The position numbers and the translations under genes were made by a program. A stretch of DNA of 64,000 nucleotides from JASGDC01 sp047606545 (lineage in GTDB: Bacteria; Actinomycetota; Actinomycetes; Actinomycetales; Micrococcaceae): contig JASGEI010000010.1 in NCBI GenBank assembly GCA_047606545.1, forward strand, positions 68,037 to 132,036, read 5' to 3'. Shown in pieces: positions 8,265 to 15,633 of the stretch (the stretch's first letter is position 1; every line of letters starts with the position of its first letter). The notes under the pieces were generated by a model, which did no database searches, was not told the origin of the DNA, and was given only the letters and a program-made list of their open reading frames with translations.

Positions 8265-8855
8265 CTATCTAAACAGCTGACTTATTAATAACTTTGCTCG
8301 GTAAAGTTTTTTTCTAACTTTGCTCCTACTATCAGGTCGAAGCTGCAATTTACAAGCGTAAGCAATCTCCTCTACTACCTCATCGATAGACTTATTTACT
8401 GTGTTTATTTTCTCTTGAGTTATTACTGTTTCAAAAGCTTTTAAACACTTATCTAAACGGCGCATAGGCTCTTTGTCAAAACGTCTAACGCCTTTTTCAT
8501 AACGTTTCCGCACTGTATCTTTATCTGCAAATAAGATTAAATGTCTTAATTTATGCCCGTCGTCCTTTAACTGCTTAACAAGCTCATCATAATAATCGCG
8601 GTTTATAATAGTCATCGGCACGATAATTGTACCCTCAAAATCTTTAGCTAAGTCGCTAAGCATAGAGTAATTAAACTTACGCCATTGCTGGAAATCTTGA
8701 AAACTCTCATGCTTAAGTGGTTTTGGCATCGTGCGTTTAATAGCAAACCCACTAATCTCTGGATCATAAACATGAGAATTTGGTAATCGCCGATTTAGCT
8801 CGTATGCACAAGTAGTCTTACCACTGCCGTAAGGACCATTTAACCAGATAATCAT
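8265..8855 (-). CDS. P-loop NTPase, TmrB/kinase-like
   Basis: This protein of 196 residues starts with a P-loop (MIIWLNGPYGSGKTT) and resembles nucleotide or small-molecule kinases of the TmrB/AAA_33 group, with DKEPMRRLDKCLKAFE as a lid-like basic segment. Homologues include the tunicamycin-resistance protein TmrB, but the substrate here is unknown. I chose the ATG at 8855, preceded by GGCAGGTT; the longer reading frame to 8894 lacks a binding site. The C-terminus is strongly basic (KVRKKLYRAK). It stands alone between the GH76 gene and a hairpin repeat. Confidence 0.78.
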   Translation of the reverse strand: MIIWLNGPYGSGKTTCAYELNRRLPNSHVYDPEISGFAIKRTMPKPLKHESFQDFQQWRKFNYSMLSDLAKDFEGTIIVPMTIINRDYYDELVKQLKDDGHKLRHLILFADKDTVRKRYEKGVRRFDKEPMRRLDKCLKAFETVITQEKINTVNKSIDEVVEEIAYACKLQLRPDSRSKVRKKLYRAKLLISQLFR

Positions 8856-8925
8856 TGCAACCTGCCACTTTGTGTTAGGACTACACCCTAGCAATGGACT
8901 TTGATAATTACCTGAAAATACTCTA

Positions 8926-8996
8926 GCTATTTCCTACTCTTTTCTCATTTCCATGCAGAATTCTGATAGGAAACCAGAAAAATAACTGGAAATAGC
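8926..8996. repeat. Hairpin repeat, copy 1 of a two-copy family
   Basis: An outer stem GCTATTTCC/GGAAATAGC (8926-8934 with 8988-8996) encloses an inner stem TTTTCT..TTTCC/GGAAA..AGAAAA, with a small palindrome CAGAATTCTG in the loop. The 71-bp element aligns closely, without large gaps, to 34705-34772. Both copies lie in non-coding gaps. Confidence 0.75.
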
Positions 8997-9078
8997 GTTT
9001 AGGATATTACTAAACCTCAAGAATTAATACTATTTATCTAGATATGAATAACCGTCTTTGCTCAACAGTTAAAGTCCT

Positions 9079-9228
9079 CTAAATTACACGAAAGGGACCA
9101 CGCAATGCTGCCCATTGCAATAGCATAATTGTTTTTGCATCTACAATTTTACTTTCGTCTATCCACCTCAGTGCTTTATAAAAATCAATTTCTAACACTT
9201 CAATATCCTCAATACAACAAGAGTAAAT
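9079..9228 (-). pseudogene. C-terminal remnant of a Nudix hydrolase (ADP-ribose pyrophosphatase type)
   Basis: Hand translation of the minus strand gives an open stretch of about 49 codons ending at TAG 9079-9081. It contains EDIEVLEIDFYKALRWIDE and then IVDAKTIMLLQWAALRGPF, the typical C-terminus of NudF-type ADP-ribose diphosphatases (IxDAKTxxxLxWA). An in-frame TGA lies just upstream at 9229-9231 and no Nudix box is found further upstream to ssrA, so about three quarters of the gene is gone. The rest of the gap (8997-9078 and 9229-9292) shows nothing recognisable. Confidence 0.75.
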
Positions 9229-9292
9229 TCAGAATAGAAGACTTAAGAGTTTTAGAATAAGTAAACTGAAATTAGTTTGCTTATAAAATAAA

Positions 9293-9316
9293 AAGGGGAT
9301 GCTTACGCATCCCCTT
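9293..9316 (-). terminator. Rho-independent terminator of ssrA
   Basis: A perfect 10-bp stem AAGGGGATGC/GCATCCCCTT with loop TTAC lies 10 bp after the tmRNA 3' end and is followed on the minus strand by TTTTATTTTAT. Confidence 0.93.
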
Positions 9317-9325
9317 AAAAGTAAG

Positions 9326-9706
9326 TGGAGACGGGGAGAATTGAACTCCCGTCCGGTGCAGAATTGTTAGGCCTTCTCCGAGCGCAGTTTGCTAAGAAAA
9401 GTTTTTCAACCCTTGCTCAGCTCGCAAACAAGAGAGCGAAGAGTTTAGCCATAAATAGTCCCAAGTGAAGCTATGACGGACTCCACCCAGCAAGTTTCCC
9501 AAAACGACGCCATGCCTAAGGCTGGAAACAGGCCAAAGGGTGACGGACTTTTATAGGCTCATAGCGCGAATTTAGGCAGCTAGAGCGAAGTCAGTGCGGT
9601 TTGTTTTTTCAGCACTTATGTTTCGTAAAGAACGTTAACGAGATGACTTTACATTCTCGGCTCGCTTCTCCTCACGCAGCATACACCGTCGAAACCGATC
9701 GTCCCC
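9326..9706 (-). ncRNA. ssrA: Transfer-messenger RNA (tmRNA)
   Basis: This 381-nt RNA rescues stalled ribosomes. The 5' end reads GGGGACGATCGGTTTCGACGG and pairs with the 3' acceptor strand CGTCTCC; the T-arm GGACGGGAGTTCAATTCTCCC is next to it. The 3' CCA is not encoded. The tag frame lies at 9572-9613 and gives AEKTNRTDFALAA followed by TAA, ending in the actinobacterial-type DFALAA degron. The partner smpB lies 1 kb upstream on the same strand. Ends were set by pairing the acceptor stem and may be off by a base or two. Confidence 0.96.
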
Positions 9707-9723
9707 ATATGTAATTACCAATA

Positions 9724-9756
9724 CCGAAACAAGTAGTTTACCACTAATTGTTTCGG
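9724..9756 (-). terminator. Hairpin between the phosphatase gene and ssrA
   Basis: Arms CCGAAACAA (9724-9732) and TTGTTTCGG (9748-9756) are perfect complements with a 15-nt loop. It lies 50 bp after the phosphatase stop codon, so a terminator is likely, although no clear U-tract follows. The ssrA promoter should overlap the same short gap. Confidence 0.5.
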
Positions 9757-9805
9757 CTATTAGCTTACCAGCTTTTACCTTGTTTGCATAGAGCAGTAAG
9801 TAAAC

Positions 9806-10615
9806 TTAGCTATCATTTACAATTGCTACCTGAAGTTTTTGGATATCTTCTTCAGATAATCCAGCATCTTTGAAATAACCTACTGCATCACCATGATTTT
9901 CAGTAATGTAATCTAATGCTGCCTCAATTGCCGATGCTGGAGTTTTAAGTACAAGAGTTTCAATTTTTTGCGTCATTGGTATGCCAACTGCCTCAATAAT
10001 AGAAATCAGCTTCTTAGCAAATGGACCTTTGATATTCTTTTCAGTAAGAGTATAGTCTGCAACGATGTCCTTACGAGATACTCCAGCTACTGATAGCAAT
10101 AATGCAGCACCCAAGCCAGTACGATCTTTACCGGCAGTACAATGAAACAAAACTCCAGGCTTATCAGAATCAGCTGCAGTAATTACGGCCTTTGCGAAAA
10201 TTACAAATTGTTTAGGGCTTTGGCGCAAGATATCAATATATAACTCTTCAATCGTTGGCACTCTATCTAACATACCCATCATCTGTTCTTTAGTCAGATT
10301 TAACTGGCTAGGATCCTTTGGCATTACAGCTTTAACATTTTCGTCCATTGCTCCACCTTGCATTGGCAAAGAAATAAACTCAATATCATTACCTTTCGGA
10401 AGGATATCTGGGCCATGCTCTTGCTCAGTTTCAGTGCGCATATCAATTACCGTACCGATTTTTAGCTTTTCAAACCCTTGTTGTCCTTTGTCATTAAGCT
10501 CATTAAGTGCATCAGCACGGAAAAGTACTGGAGTAATAGTTTTACCATCTTCAGTTTTCATACCACCAAGACCACGGGCATTATATGTTATGGGAAGAGT
10601 TTTAGTAATATCCAT
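9806..10615 (-). CDS. Tyrosine-protein phosphatase (dual-specificity/PtpB-like)
   Basis: This 269-residue protein has the P-loop signature HCTAGKDRTG (catalytic Cys159, Arg165) and the upstream general-acid region of the Y_phosphatase3 family, which includes mycobacterial PtpB. An N-terminal NARGLGG motif and DMRTETEQE are also characteristic. No signal peptide is seen. I chose the ATG at 10615 because AAGGG precedes it; the longer frame from 10663 lacks a binding site. It lies between smpB and ssrA on the same strand. Substrates may be phosphoproteins or phosphoinositides; this cannot be decided here. Confidence 0.88.
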   Translation of the reverse strand: MDITKTLPITYNARGLGGMKTEDGKTITPVLFRADALNELNDKGQQGFEKLKIGTVIDMRTETEQEHGPDILPKGNDIEFISLPMQGGAMDENVKAVMPKDPSQLNLTKEQMMGMLDRVPTIEELYIDILRQSPKQFVIFAKAVITAADSDKPGVLFHCTAGKDRTGLGAALLLSVAGVSRKDIVADYTLTEKNIKGPFAKKLISIIEAVGIPMTQKIETLVLKTPASAIEAALDYITENHGDAVGYFKDAGLSEEDIQKLQVAIVNDS

Positions 10616-10686
10616 ACGGCCCTTTCTTATATAGTAAAAGCTACATAATTTGACAAGCAACATTGCTTACATTTTATGTAATAATC

Positions 10687-11163
10687 TTAATAATATTGTC
10701 GATTTTTTACCGACATCGCGCGCTGAGCTTCACGCTTATCTTGTTTTTCACGAAGGGCATGACGCTTATCATACTCTTTTTTACCTTTTGCGATACCAAT
10801 AGCTACTTTAGCTCTGCCATTACGGAAATAAAGCTCTAATGGCACGATTGTTAACCCAGTTTCACGTGTTTTATGCGCAAGCTTTCGGATTTCTTCTTTA
10901 TGTAATAATAATTTGCGTTTCCTACGTGCTTCATGGTTAGTCCAACTACCATTTAAATATTCTGGAATATAAATGTTTTCTAACCAAGCTTCACCATTAT
11001 CAACTTGAGCATAACCATCAGTAAGAGAGGCTTTACCATGACGTAAAGATTTTACTTCTGTGCCGTAAAGTGAAATACCAGCTTCATAAGTATCAAGAAT
11101 ATGATAATCATGCCGAGCTCTGCGATTAGACGCAATTATTTTCTTACCTTTTTCTCTTGGCAT
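10687..11163 (-). CDS. smpB: SsrA-binding protein SmpB
   Basis: SmpB binds the tRNA-like part of tmRNA and fits it in the ribosomal A site during trans-translation. The 158-residue protein has the typical oligonucleotide-binding barrel with NRRARHDYHILDTYEAGI, GTEVKSLRHGKASL and the basic C-terminal tail (KKEYDKRHALREKQDKRE) that follows the mRNA path. It follows the EnvC-like gene by 7 bp, so it probably belongs to the prfB-ftsE-ftsX transcript. Its RNA partner ssrA is encoded about 1 kb downstream. Confidence 0.97.
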   Translation of the reverse strand: MPREKGKKIIASNRRARHDYHILDTYEAGISLYGTEVKSLRHGKASLTDGYAQVDNGEAWLENIYIPEYLNGSWTNHEARRKRKLLLHKEEIRKLAHKTRETGLTIVPLELYFRNGRAKVAIGIAKGKKEYDKRHALREKQDKREAQRAMSVKNRQYY

Positions 11164-11170
11164 TGTTATC

Positions 11171-12814
11171 CTACCGTAAGAAACTACTTGGATCTACTAA
11201 TTTACCATTTTGGTTAACTTCAAATAATAAGTTACAGCTAGTAGCACTACCCGTTTTACCAACATTACCGATAGTTTGACCAGCACTTACTTTCTGACCA
11301 ACTGAAACCGTGAAGTTCTGTAGATGGTTATATGTAGTCAACAATGGTTTACCATCAACTACACCAAAGTCTACAACTACACGGTTACCATAGCCATCAC
11401 TATCTCCAGCAGAAAGTACTACACCTTTACCAGTAGATTTAACTGGCGCATCACATTCTGCAGTGTAAGTAATTCCAGTTGCACCATCAGTACCATAGCT
11501 AATCTTTGTTACTGGATTTACTGCATCACCAAAATTAGAGAATACTTTACCATCAACTGGCTTTTCCATTTTGTTATCAATAGTGCCAGTAACTTCTTTC
11601 ATTTTCTTGTCTTTCACAAGATAAAGCACTGTATTACGAAGTTCTGGTGATAGCTGTGAAATGTCATCAACACTGCTAGTACTTAGATTTTTGTTATCTA
11701 ACGCCTCGGATGTAGTACCAGAGTTAGCTAGCAATGCTCTAACTTGGACAGAATCTAGACCAGTAGTCTCAGCTAATTGGTTAACTACATCATCGGTAAT
11801 CTCATCTGGAGCACTAATATTTGTATTTCCAGTCTGCTTTTTAGTTGAATCAGAACTAGAATCTGAATCATTTGAACTAGATGACTCACTAGAGTCTGAA
11901 GTAGCTTTAGCAGCTACTTCCTTTGCTTGTTGCTGTGCAACTTTAATTTGTTCTTTTTGATAAGTCTCTAAACTCTGTGTAATCGTGACTTGCTTCTGTT
12001 GCAAAGCACTTTGCTCTTTCATAGCTTGTTTACGTTTTTTTTCAAGGCTTTCAGCATTCTCTTTAGCTTCACTGTTTAACTTATCTATTTCATCAGAAGC
12101 CTCTTCAGCAAGTTGTTGTTGTTCTTGAGCAGTCTTGTTAGCCGCGTCAGCTTGCTTCTTTAAACTAGCAATATCGGAAACGACAGAATCTAAACGCGCT
12201 TGAGAGTTTTGCAAAGTAGACTGCTGACCTTGTAACTGGTTTTGTTCCTCTTTTAGCTTTTGAACAGTTGCATCAGAAAGCTCTTCAGATTGGGCAATTT
12301 GCTGTAACTGATCTGGATCAAAGAAGGTAGTTAAATCTTGGTTAATATCAGAATTTTCATAGGTAATGCGAGCAATACCAGCAATGTTCTTTTGAGTTTG
12401 AGCTACCTTAGCTTGTTCAGACTGAACATCCTTATTAATTTCAGTGCGGCTATCACTTGCAGTATCAAGTCTAGCTTTCAAAGAATCTGCTTGCTTTTGT
12501 GCTTGAGATTGAGTAAGTTTAGCTGCATTTAATTTAGCTTGAGCTTGAGCTAACTGTGATTGATAAGTTTGTGCTTTAGCAAGGGCATCTTGATAAGACT
12601 GAGTATAAGTATTTACTTCCTGAGTAGTTTCGTCAAGAGCTTGACTATTTTGCTGGCTCTGTTTCTGTAATTGCTTACCTTTACTGTCAGTAGAAGAAGC
12701 CGTAGGGGTAGCAGAAGCCGTAGCTGTAGGGGTAACATCAGCTAAAGCGGGTACACTAACTGCTGCTAATAAAACAGAAGTTGTAGATAATGCAATAAAC
12801 TTCCTATTTTTCAC
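11171..12814 (-). CDS. EnvC-like coiled-coil protein with degenerate LytM (M23) domain
   Basis: This exported protein of 547 residues has a signal peptide (KNRKFIALSTTSVLLAAVSVPALA), a Thr/Ala/Ser-rich stretch, a long coiled coil (about residues 45-300), a Ser/Asp-rich linker and a C-terminal LytM-type domain (about 422-547). In active M23 peptidases the zinc ligands lie in HxxxD and HxH motifs. Here the first motif reads ATGITYTA and the second NLLFEV in place of HLHFEV, so all three ligands appear to be lost; only the YxHL histidine remains. This resembles E. coli EnvC, an inactive LytM protein that couples FtsEX to wall amidases. It lies 16 bp after ftsX and 7 bp before smpB, consistent with an FtsEX partner. 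Confidence 0.85.
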   Translation of the reverse strand: MKNRKFIALSTTSVLLAAVSVPALADVTPTATASATPTASSTDSKGKQLQKQSQQNSQALDETTQEVNTYTQSYQDALAKAQTYQSQLAQAQAKLNAAKLTQSQAQKQADSLKARLDTASDSRTEINKDVQSEQAKVAQTQKNIAGIARITYENSDINQDLTTFFDPDQLQQIAQSEELSDATVQKLKEEQNQLQGQQSTLQNSQARLDSVVSDIASLKKQADAANKTAQEQQQLAEEASDEIDKLNSEAKENAESLEKKRKQAMKEQSALQQKQVTITQSLETYQKEQIKVAQQQAKEVAAKATSDSSESSSSNDSDSSSDSTKKQTGNTNISAPDEITDDVVNQLAETTGLDSVQVRALLANSGTTSEALDNKNLSTSSVDDISQLSPELRNTVLYLVKDKKMKEVTGTIDNKMEKPVDGKVFSNFGDAVNPVTKISYGTDGATGITYTAECDAPVKSTGKGVVLSAGDSDGYGNRVVVDFGVVDGKPLLTTYNHLQNFTVSVGQKVSAGQTIGNVGKTGSATSCNLLFEVNQNGKLVDPSSFLR

Positions 12815-12830
12815 TAGTATCCCCTATAAC

Positions 12831-13739
12831 TTAAACTCTAACCATTTTTCTAATGTTTAGATACCCCACAGTTACGCTAATTATAGCACCTAGAATAATT
12901 AACGGGAATATTACTTGTAGAAGTTGTGGTGTCCCGATATACGGAGTACTCGGGTTATCGACAGATAACATTCCTTGGACGAACACCACTACCACTACCG
13001 ATAAAGCGGCCACAGCCAAGATTGTACCTATCAATGTTGATAAGAAAATTTCACCTAGTAATGGCAAATTAATCTGCCAAGACTTTGCCCCAATCATTCG
13101 CATGATAAAGGTTTCTTTCGTCCTGTTTACCGCTGAAAGCCTGATAGTCGTAGACATTAATAATATCCCTGCTACTAATGTCAACGCACCAATTATAAAC
13201 GAAATTATTATCATGACGTTTAAGGTACTTACCATGCGGTCGTAGGTTTTGTGTTGATCCACTACTCTATCTACACCTGGTAATGGCTTAACTAGTTGAG
13301 TGACTTGATCATACTGATTAGGGTCATAAAGATTAAGTCGGAAAGATTCTGGCATTGCATCTGAGGTTACGGATTCTCCAAGTGAGCTATTACTAAATTG
13401 TTCTTTAAAATGTTTGTAGGCCTCATCTTTTGACTCAAAGTAATAGTTTTTAATAAATTGTTTACCTTGCGTTGACTTTAAAACATTTTCAATATTATCT
13501 TTTTGAGCTTGGCTAATTGCACCATTAGGACAGTTCACTGATTGACTCTGGTCATCACACAAATAAACTGCTACTTGGACTTTGTCATACCAGTAACCTT
13601 TTAACTGCTCTACTTGCTTATGAAATAAGAAAGAAGATCCCACAAAAAGTAGTGAGATAAAAGAAACTATAACGACAGAAATCACTAATGATAGATTTCT
13701 GCGCATAGTACGCAAAGTTTCTTTAAAGAAAAAATTCAT
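12831..13739 (-). CDS. ftsX: Cell division protein FtsX
   Basis: FtsX is the membrane subunit of the FtsEX complex that transmits ATP hydrolysis to extracellular wall hydrolases. The 302-residue protein has four membrane segments: one near residues 16-38, a large extracellular loop (about 40-170, with two cysteines in VYLCDDQSQSVNCPNG), then three segments between about 172 and 298. The NRTKETFIMRMIGAKSWQI motif between segments 2 and 3 is the family hallmark. It lies 16 bp after ftsE. Confidence 0.96.
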   Translation of the reverse strand: MNFFFKETLRTMRRNLSLVISVVIVSFISLLFVGSSFLFHKQVEQLKGYWYDKVQVAVYLCDDQSQSVNCPNGAISQAQKDNIENVLKSTQGKQFIKNYYFESKDEAYKHFKEQFSNSSLGESVTSDAMPESFRLNLYDPNQYDQVTQLVKPLPGVDRVVDQHKTYDRMVSTLNVMIIISFIIGALTLVAGILLMSTTIRLSAVNRTKETFIMRMIGAKSWQINLPLLGEIFLSTLIGTILAVAALSVVVVVFVQGMLSVDNPSTPYIGTPQLLQVIFPLIILGAIISVTVGYLNIRKMVRV

Positions 13740-13755
13740 ACTTTTTGGTTATTCC

Positions 13756-15633
13756 TCATTTTTGTTTCTTACTATTCTTATTTTTCCGTATTCTTAATCG
13801 ATTACGAAATGTATCTGAATACTTTGACTTAACATTATTATCTGTTTTAGTTGAATCTTCAACTATTTCCTCATCATTTACTGTAGGTAAAACTTCAGTA
13901 TTAGCTTCAGTAAATGGCTCTGTTTCTTTAACTTCAGGTATAACCTGAGTATTAATATCGTCATTAGTTACTTGGTCAAGAACCTCTGTCGTATCACCAG
14001 AGTCATCAGTTGCTTCAACAGTATCAATAATCGCAGTTTCTGCACCTAGTTCAGTATTCTCTTCTTTATTACCAGAGTCATCATCTTCAAGTAAATGTGC
14101 GTACTTTTCAGTTAAACCTTCTGGCTTTCCAATGATTTCCTTTTTCTTAGTTTTGTTTATACTAAAGGTCTTTTCTGGGAATTCTTGATTAAAACTAGCT
14201 TTCTGCTCTGGTTTTTTCTTATAGCTCTCAGGCAAAGTAAACTTCTTTTCAGTTTCTTCTTTTTCTACTGTTTCAGGCTTATTATCTTCCCCAATAGTAA
14301 AACGCTTCTCACCTGGATTATCTTTAGCTGTTAACTTACGCTCTTTAGCTTCGCCAAGAGTGAAACTACGATCTTTAGCATCTTTAGCTTCTGGTTTTCT
14401 ACCTTTTAACTCCTGAGGCAACTTAAAACTCTTAGTACCATCGTCTTTGCCTTCTGCCTGTTTGTCACCTTTGTATTTATCCGGTAACTCGAATTTCTTA
14501 TTAGAAGTAGCATCTGAATCTGTGGTCTTAGACTTATATTTATCTGGTAATTCAAACTTTTTAGCTGATTTGTCCTTATTATCTTCAGAATTTAGTTCAC
14601 TCTTAGCTTTTGAATCAGTCTTAGCTATTTTCTTGGACTTGTCTACCGCTTTAACATCTTGTTCAGTACTATCCCCCTTGTTAACATCTTTGACATTAGA
14701 CATAACTTGAGTCACTTCGCTGGTAGTCTCTTTTTCAGACTTCTTGGTATCAACAAGCACCTTAGTAGCCAGATCTTTTTGTTTAGCAGTGTCAGTAGTT
14801 TGTTGTTTGTTTTTCTTATCTTTATTTTTCTTAGCAGCAGATTCATCTTTAACTTTATGACGCTTACCCACAGGTTTTGGTAGTAAATTACGACCAAACT
14901 GCTTCTTCTTTGCGCCTTCCTTTTCAAGGATAGCTTGTTTCTTAGCTTCAGCTTCAATTTCAGCTAATTCTTGTGTAGTAGGCTCACGTTGTGCGTCTTT
15001 AATAGAAATAACTCGATGTTGCCACTCATTCACAATATACTCAGCGTGCGTAGCGAAGATAATGCTTACACCACTTGCACTAATATCCTCCAATAAATCC
15101 ATTACCCGAATGGAATTCTCAAGATCCAAGTTACCAGTAGGCTCATCTGCAACGATAACTTTAGGACTAAGTATCATTGCTCTTGCAATTGCCAAGCGTT
15201 GCTTTTCACCACCAGAAAGTTTCGCCACGATTGTTTTTTCGTAACGCTCCATATCTAGGCTCTTTAAAATTTTCTTAATTTTTGGTTTAACAGATTTTGC
15301 TTCTTCGCCATGAACTCGCATTACGAATTCTAAATTTTCGTATGCATTACGATCTTCAAGTAGTTTATAATCCTGAAATACTACCCCAATTTCTTTGCGG
15401 TACTCTGGAATACGCTGTGACGTTAGAGTAGATAAATCACGACCTAAGACAGAAACTTTACCCTTTTTTGGCGCAAACTCACGCAATAGTAATTTAAGAA
15501 TAGTAGATTTACCACTTCCAGAAGGACCAATAAGATAAACAAATTCGCCCTTATCTACCTTAAAATTCAAAAACTCAAATACTGGTTTCTTCGAACCAGG
15601 ATAAGTATAAGAAACATCTTTTAAGTTAATCAC
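13756..15633 (-). CDS. ftsE: Cell division ATP-binding protein FtsE with long repeat-bearing C-terminal tail
   Basis: Residues 1-225 are a standard FtsE: Walker A GPSGSGKST (36-44), signature LSGGEKQR, Walker B VIVADEPTGNLD and the H-loop FATHAEYI. FtsE usually ends near 220-230 residues; this protein runs to 625. The extra 400 residues are hydrophilic and rich in Lys, Asp, Glu and Thr. Seven copies of a short motif, such as KKFELPDKYK, KSFKLPQELK, RSFTLGEAK and KKFTLPESYK, lie between residues about 358 and 498 with a period near 21. An acidic stretch and a strongly basic end (NRLRIRKNKNSKKQK) follow. The GTG start overlaps the prfB stop as GTGA. I saw no frameshift joining two genes; the frame is continuous. 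Confidence 0.95.
   Translation of the reverse strand: MINLKDVSYTYPGSKKPVFEFLNFKVDKGEFVYLIGPSGSGKSTILKLLLREFAPKKGKVSVLGRDLSTLTSQRIPEYRKEIGVVFQDYKLLEDRNAYENLEFVMRVHGEEAKSVKPKIKKILKSLDMERYEKTIVAKLSGGEKQRLAIARAMILSPKVIVADEPTGNLDLENSIRVMDLLEDISASGVSIIFATHAEYIVNEWQHRVISIKDAQREPTTQELAEIEAEAKKQAILEKEGAKKKQFGRNLLPKPVGKRHKVKDESAAKKNKDKKNKQQTTDTAKQKDLATKVLVDTKKSEKETTSEVTQVMSNVKDVNKGDSTEQDVKAVDKSKKIAKTDSKAKSELNSEDNKDKSAKKFELPDKYKSKTTDSDATSNKKFELPDKYKGDKQAEGKDDGTKSFKLPQELKGRKPEAKDAKDRSFTLGEAKERKLTAKDNPGEKRFTIGEDNKPETVEKEETEKKFTLPESYKKKPEQKASFNQEFPEKTFSINKTKKKEIIGKPEGLTEKYAHLLEDDDSGNKEENTELGAETAIIDTVEATDDSGDTTEVLDQVTNDDINTQVIPEVKETEPFTEANTEVLPTVNDEEIVEDSTKTDNNVKSKYSDTFRNRLRIRKNKNSKKQK

Noticed and set aside
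9229..9292. Upstream part of the Nudix gene including the Nudix box
   Set aside because: No frame gives the GX5EX7REUXEEXGU pattern; the sequence is AT-rich and leads into the ssrA terminator.
12853..13245. A 130-codon open frame on the plus strand within ftsX
   Set aside because: ftsX on the minus strand has clear membrane topology and the family motif; the opposite frame has none.
13756..15633. FtsE and a second gene fused by a frame error
   Set aside because: The tail has the same AT-rich codon style as its surroundings, no internal start with a good binding site, and resembles a disordered extension rather than a separate enzyme.
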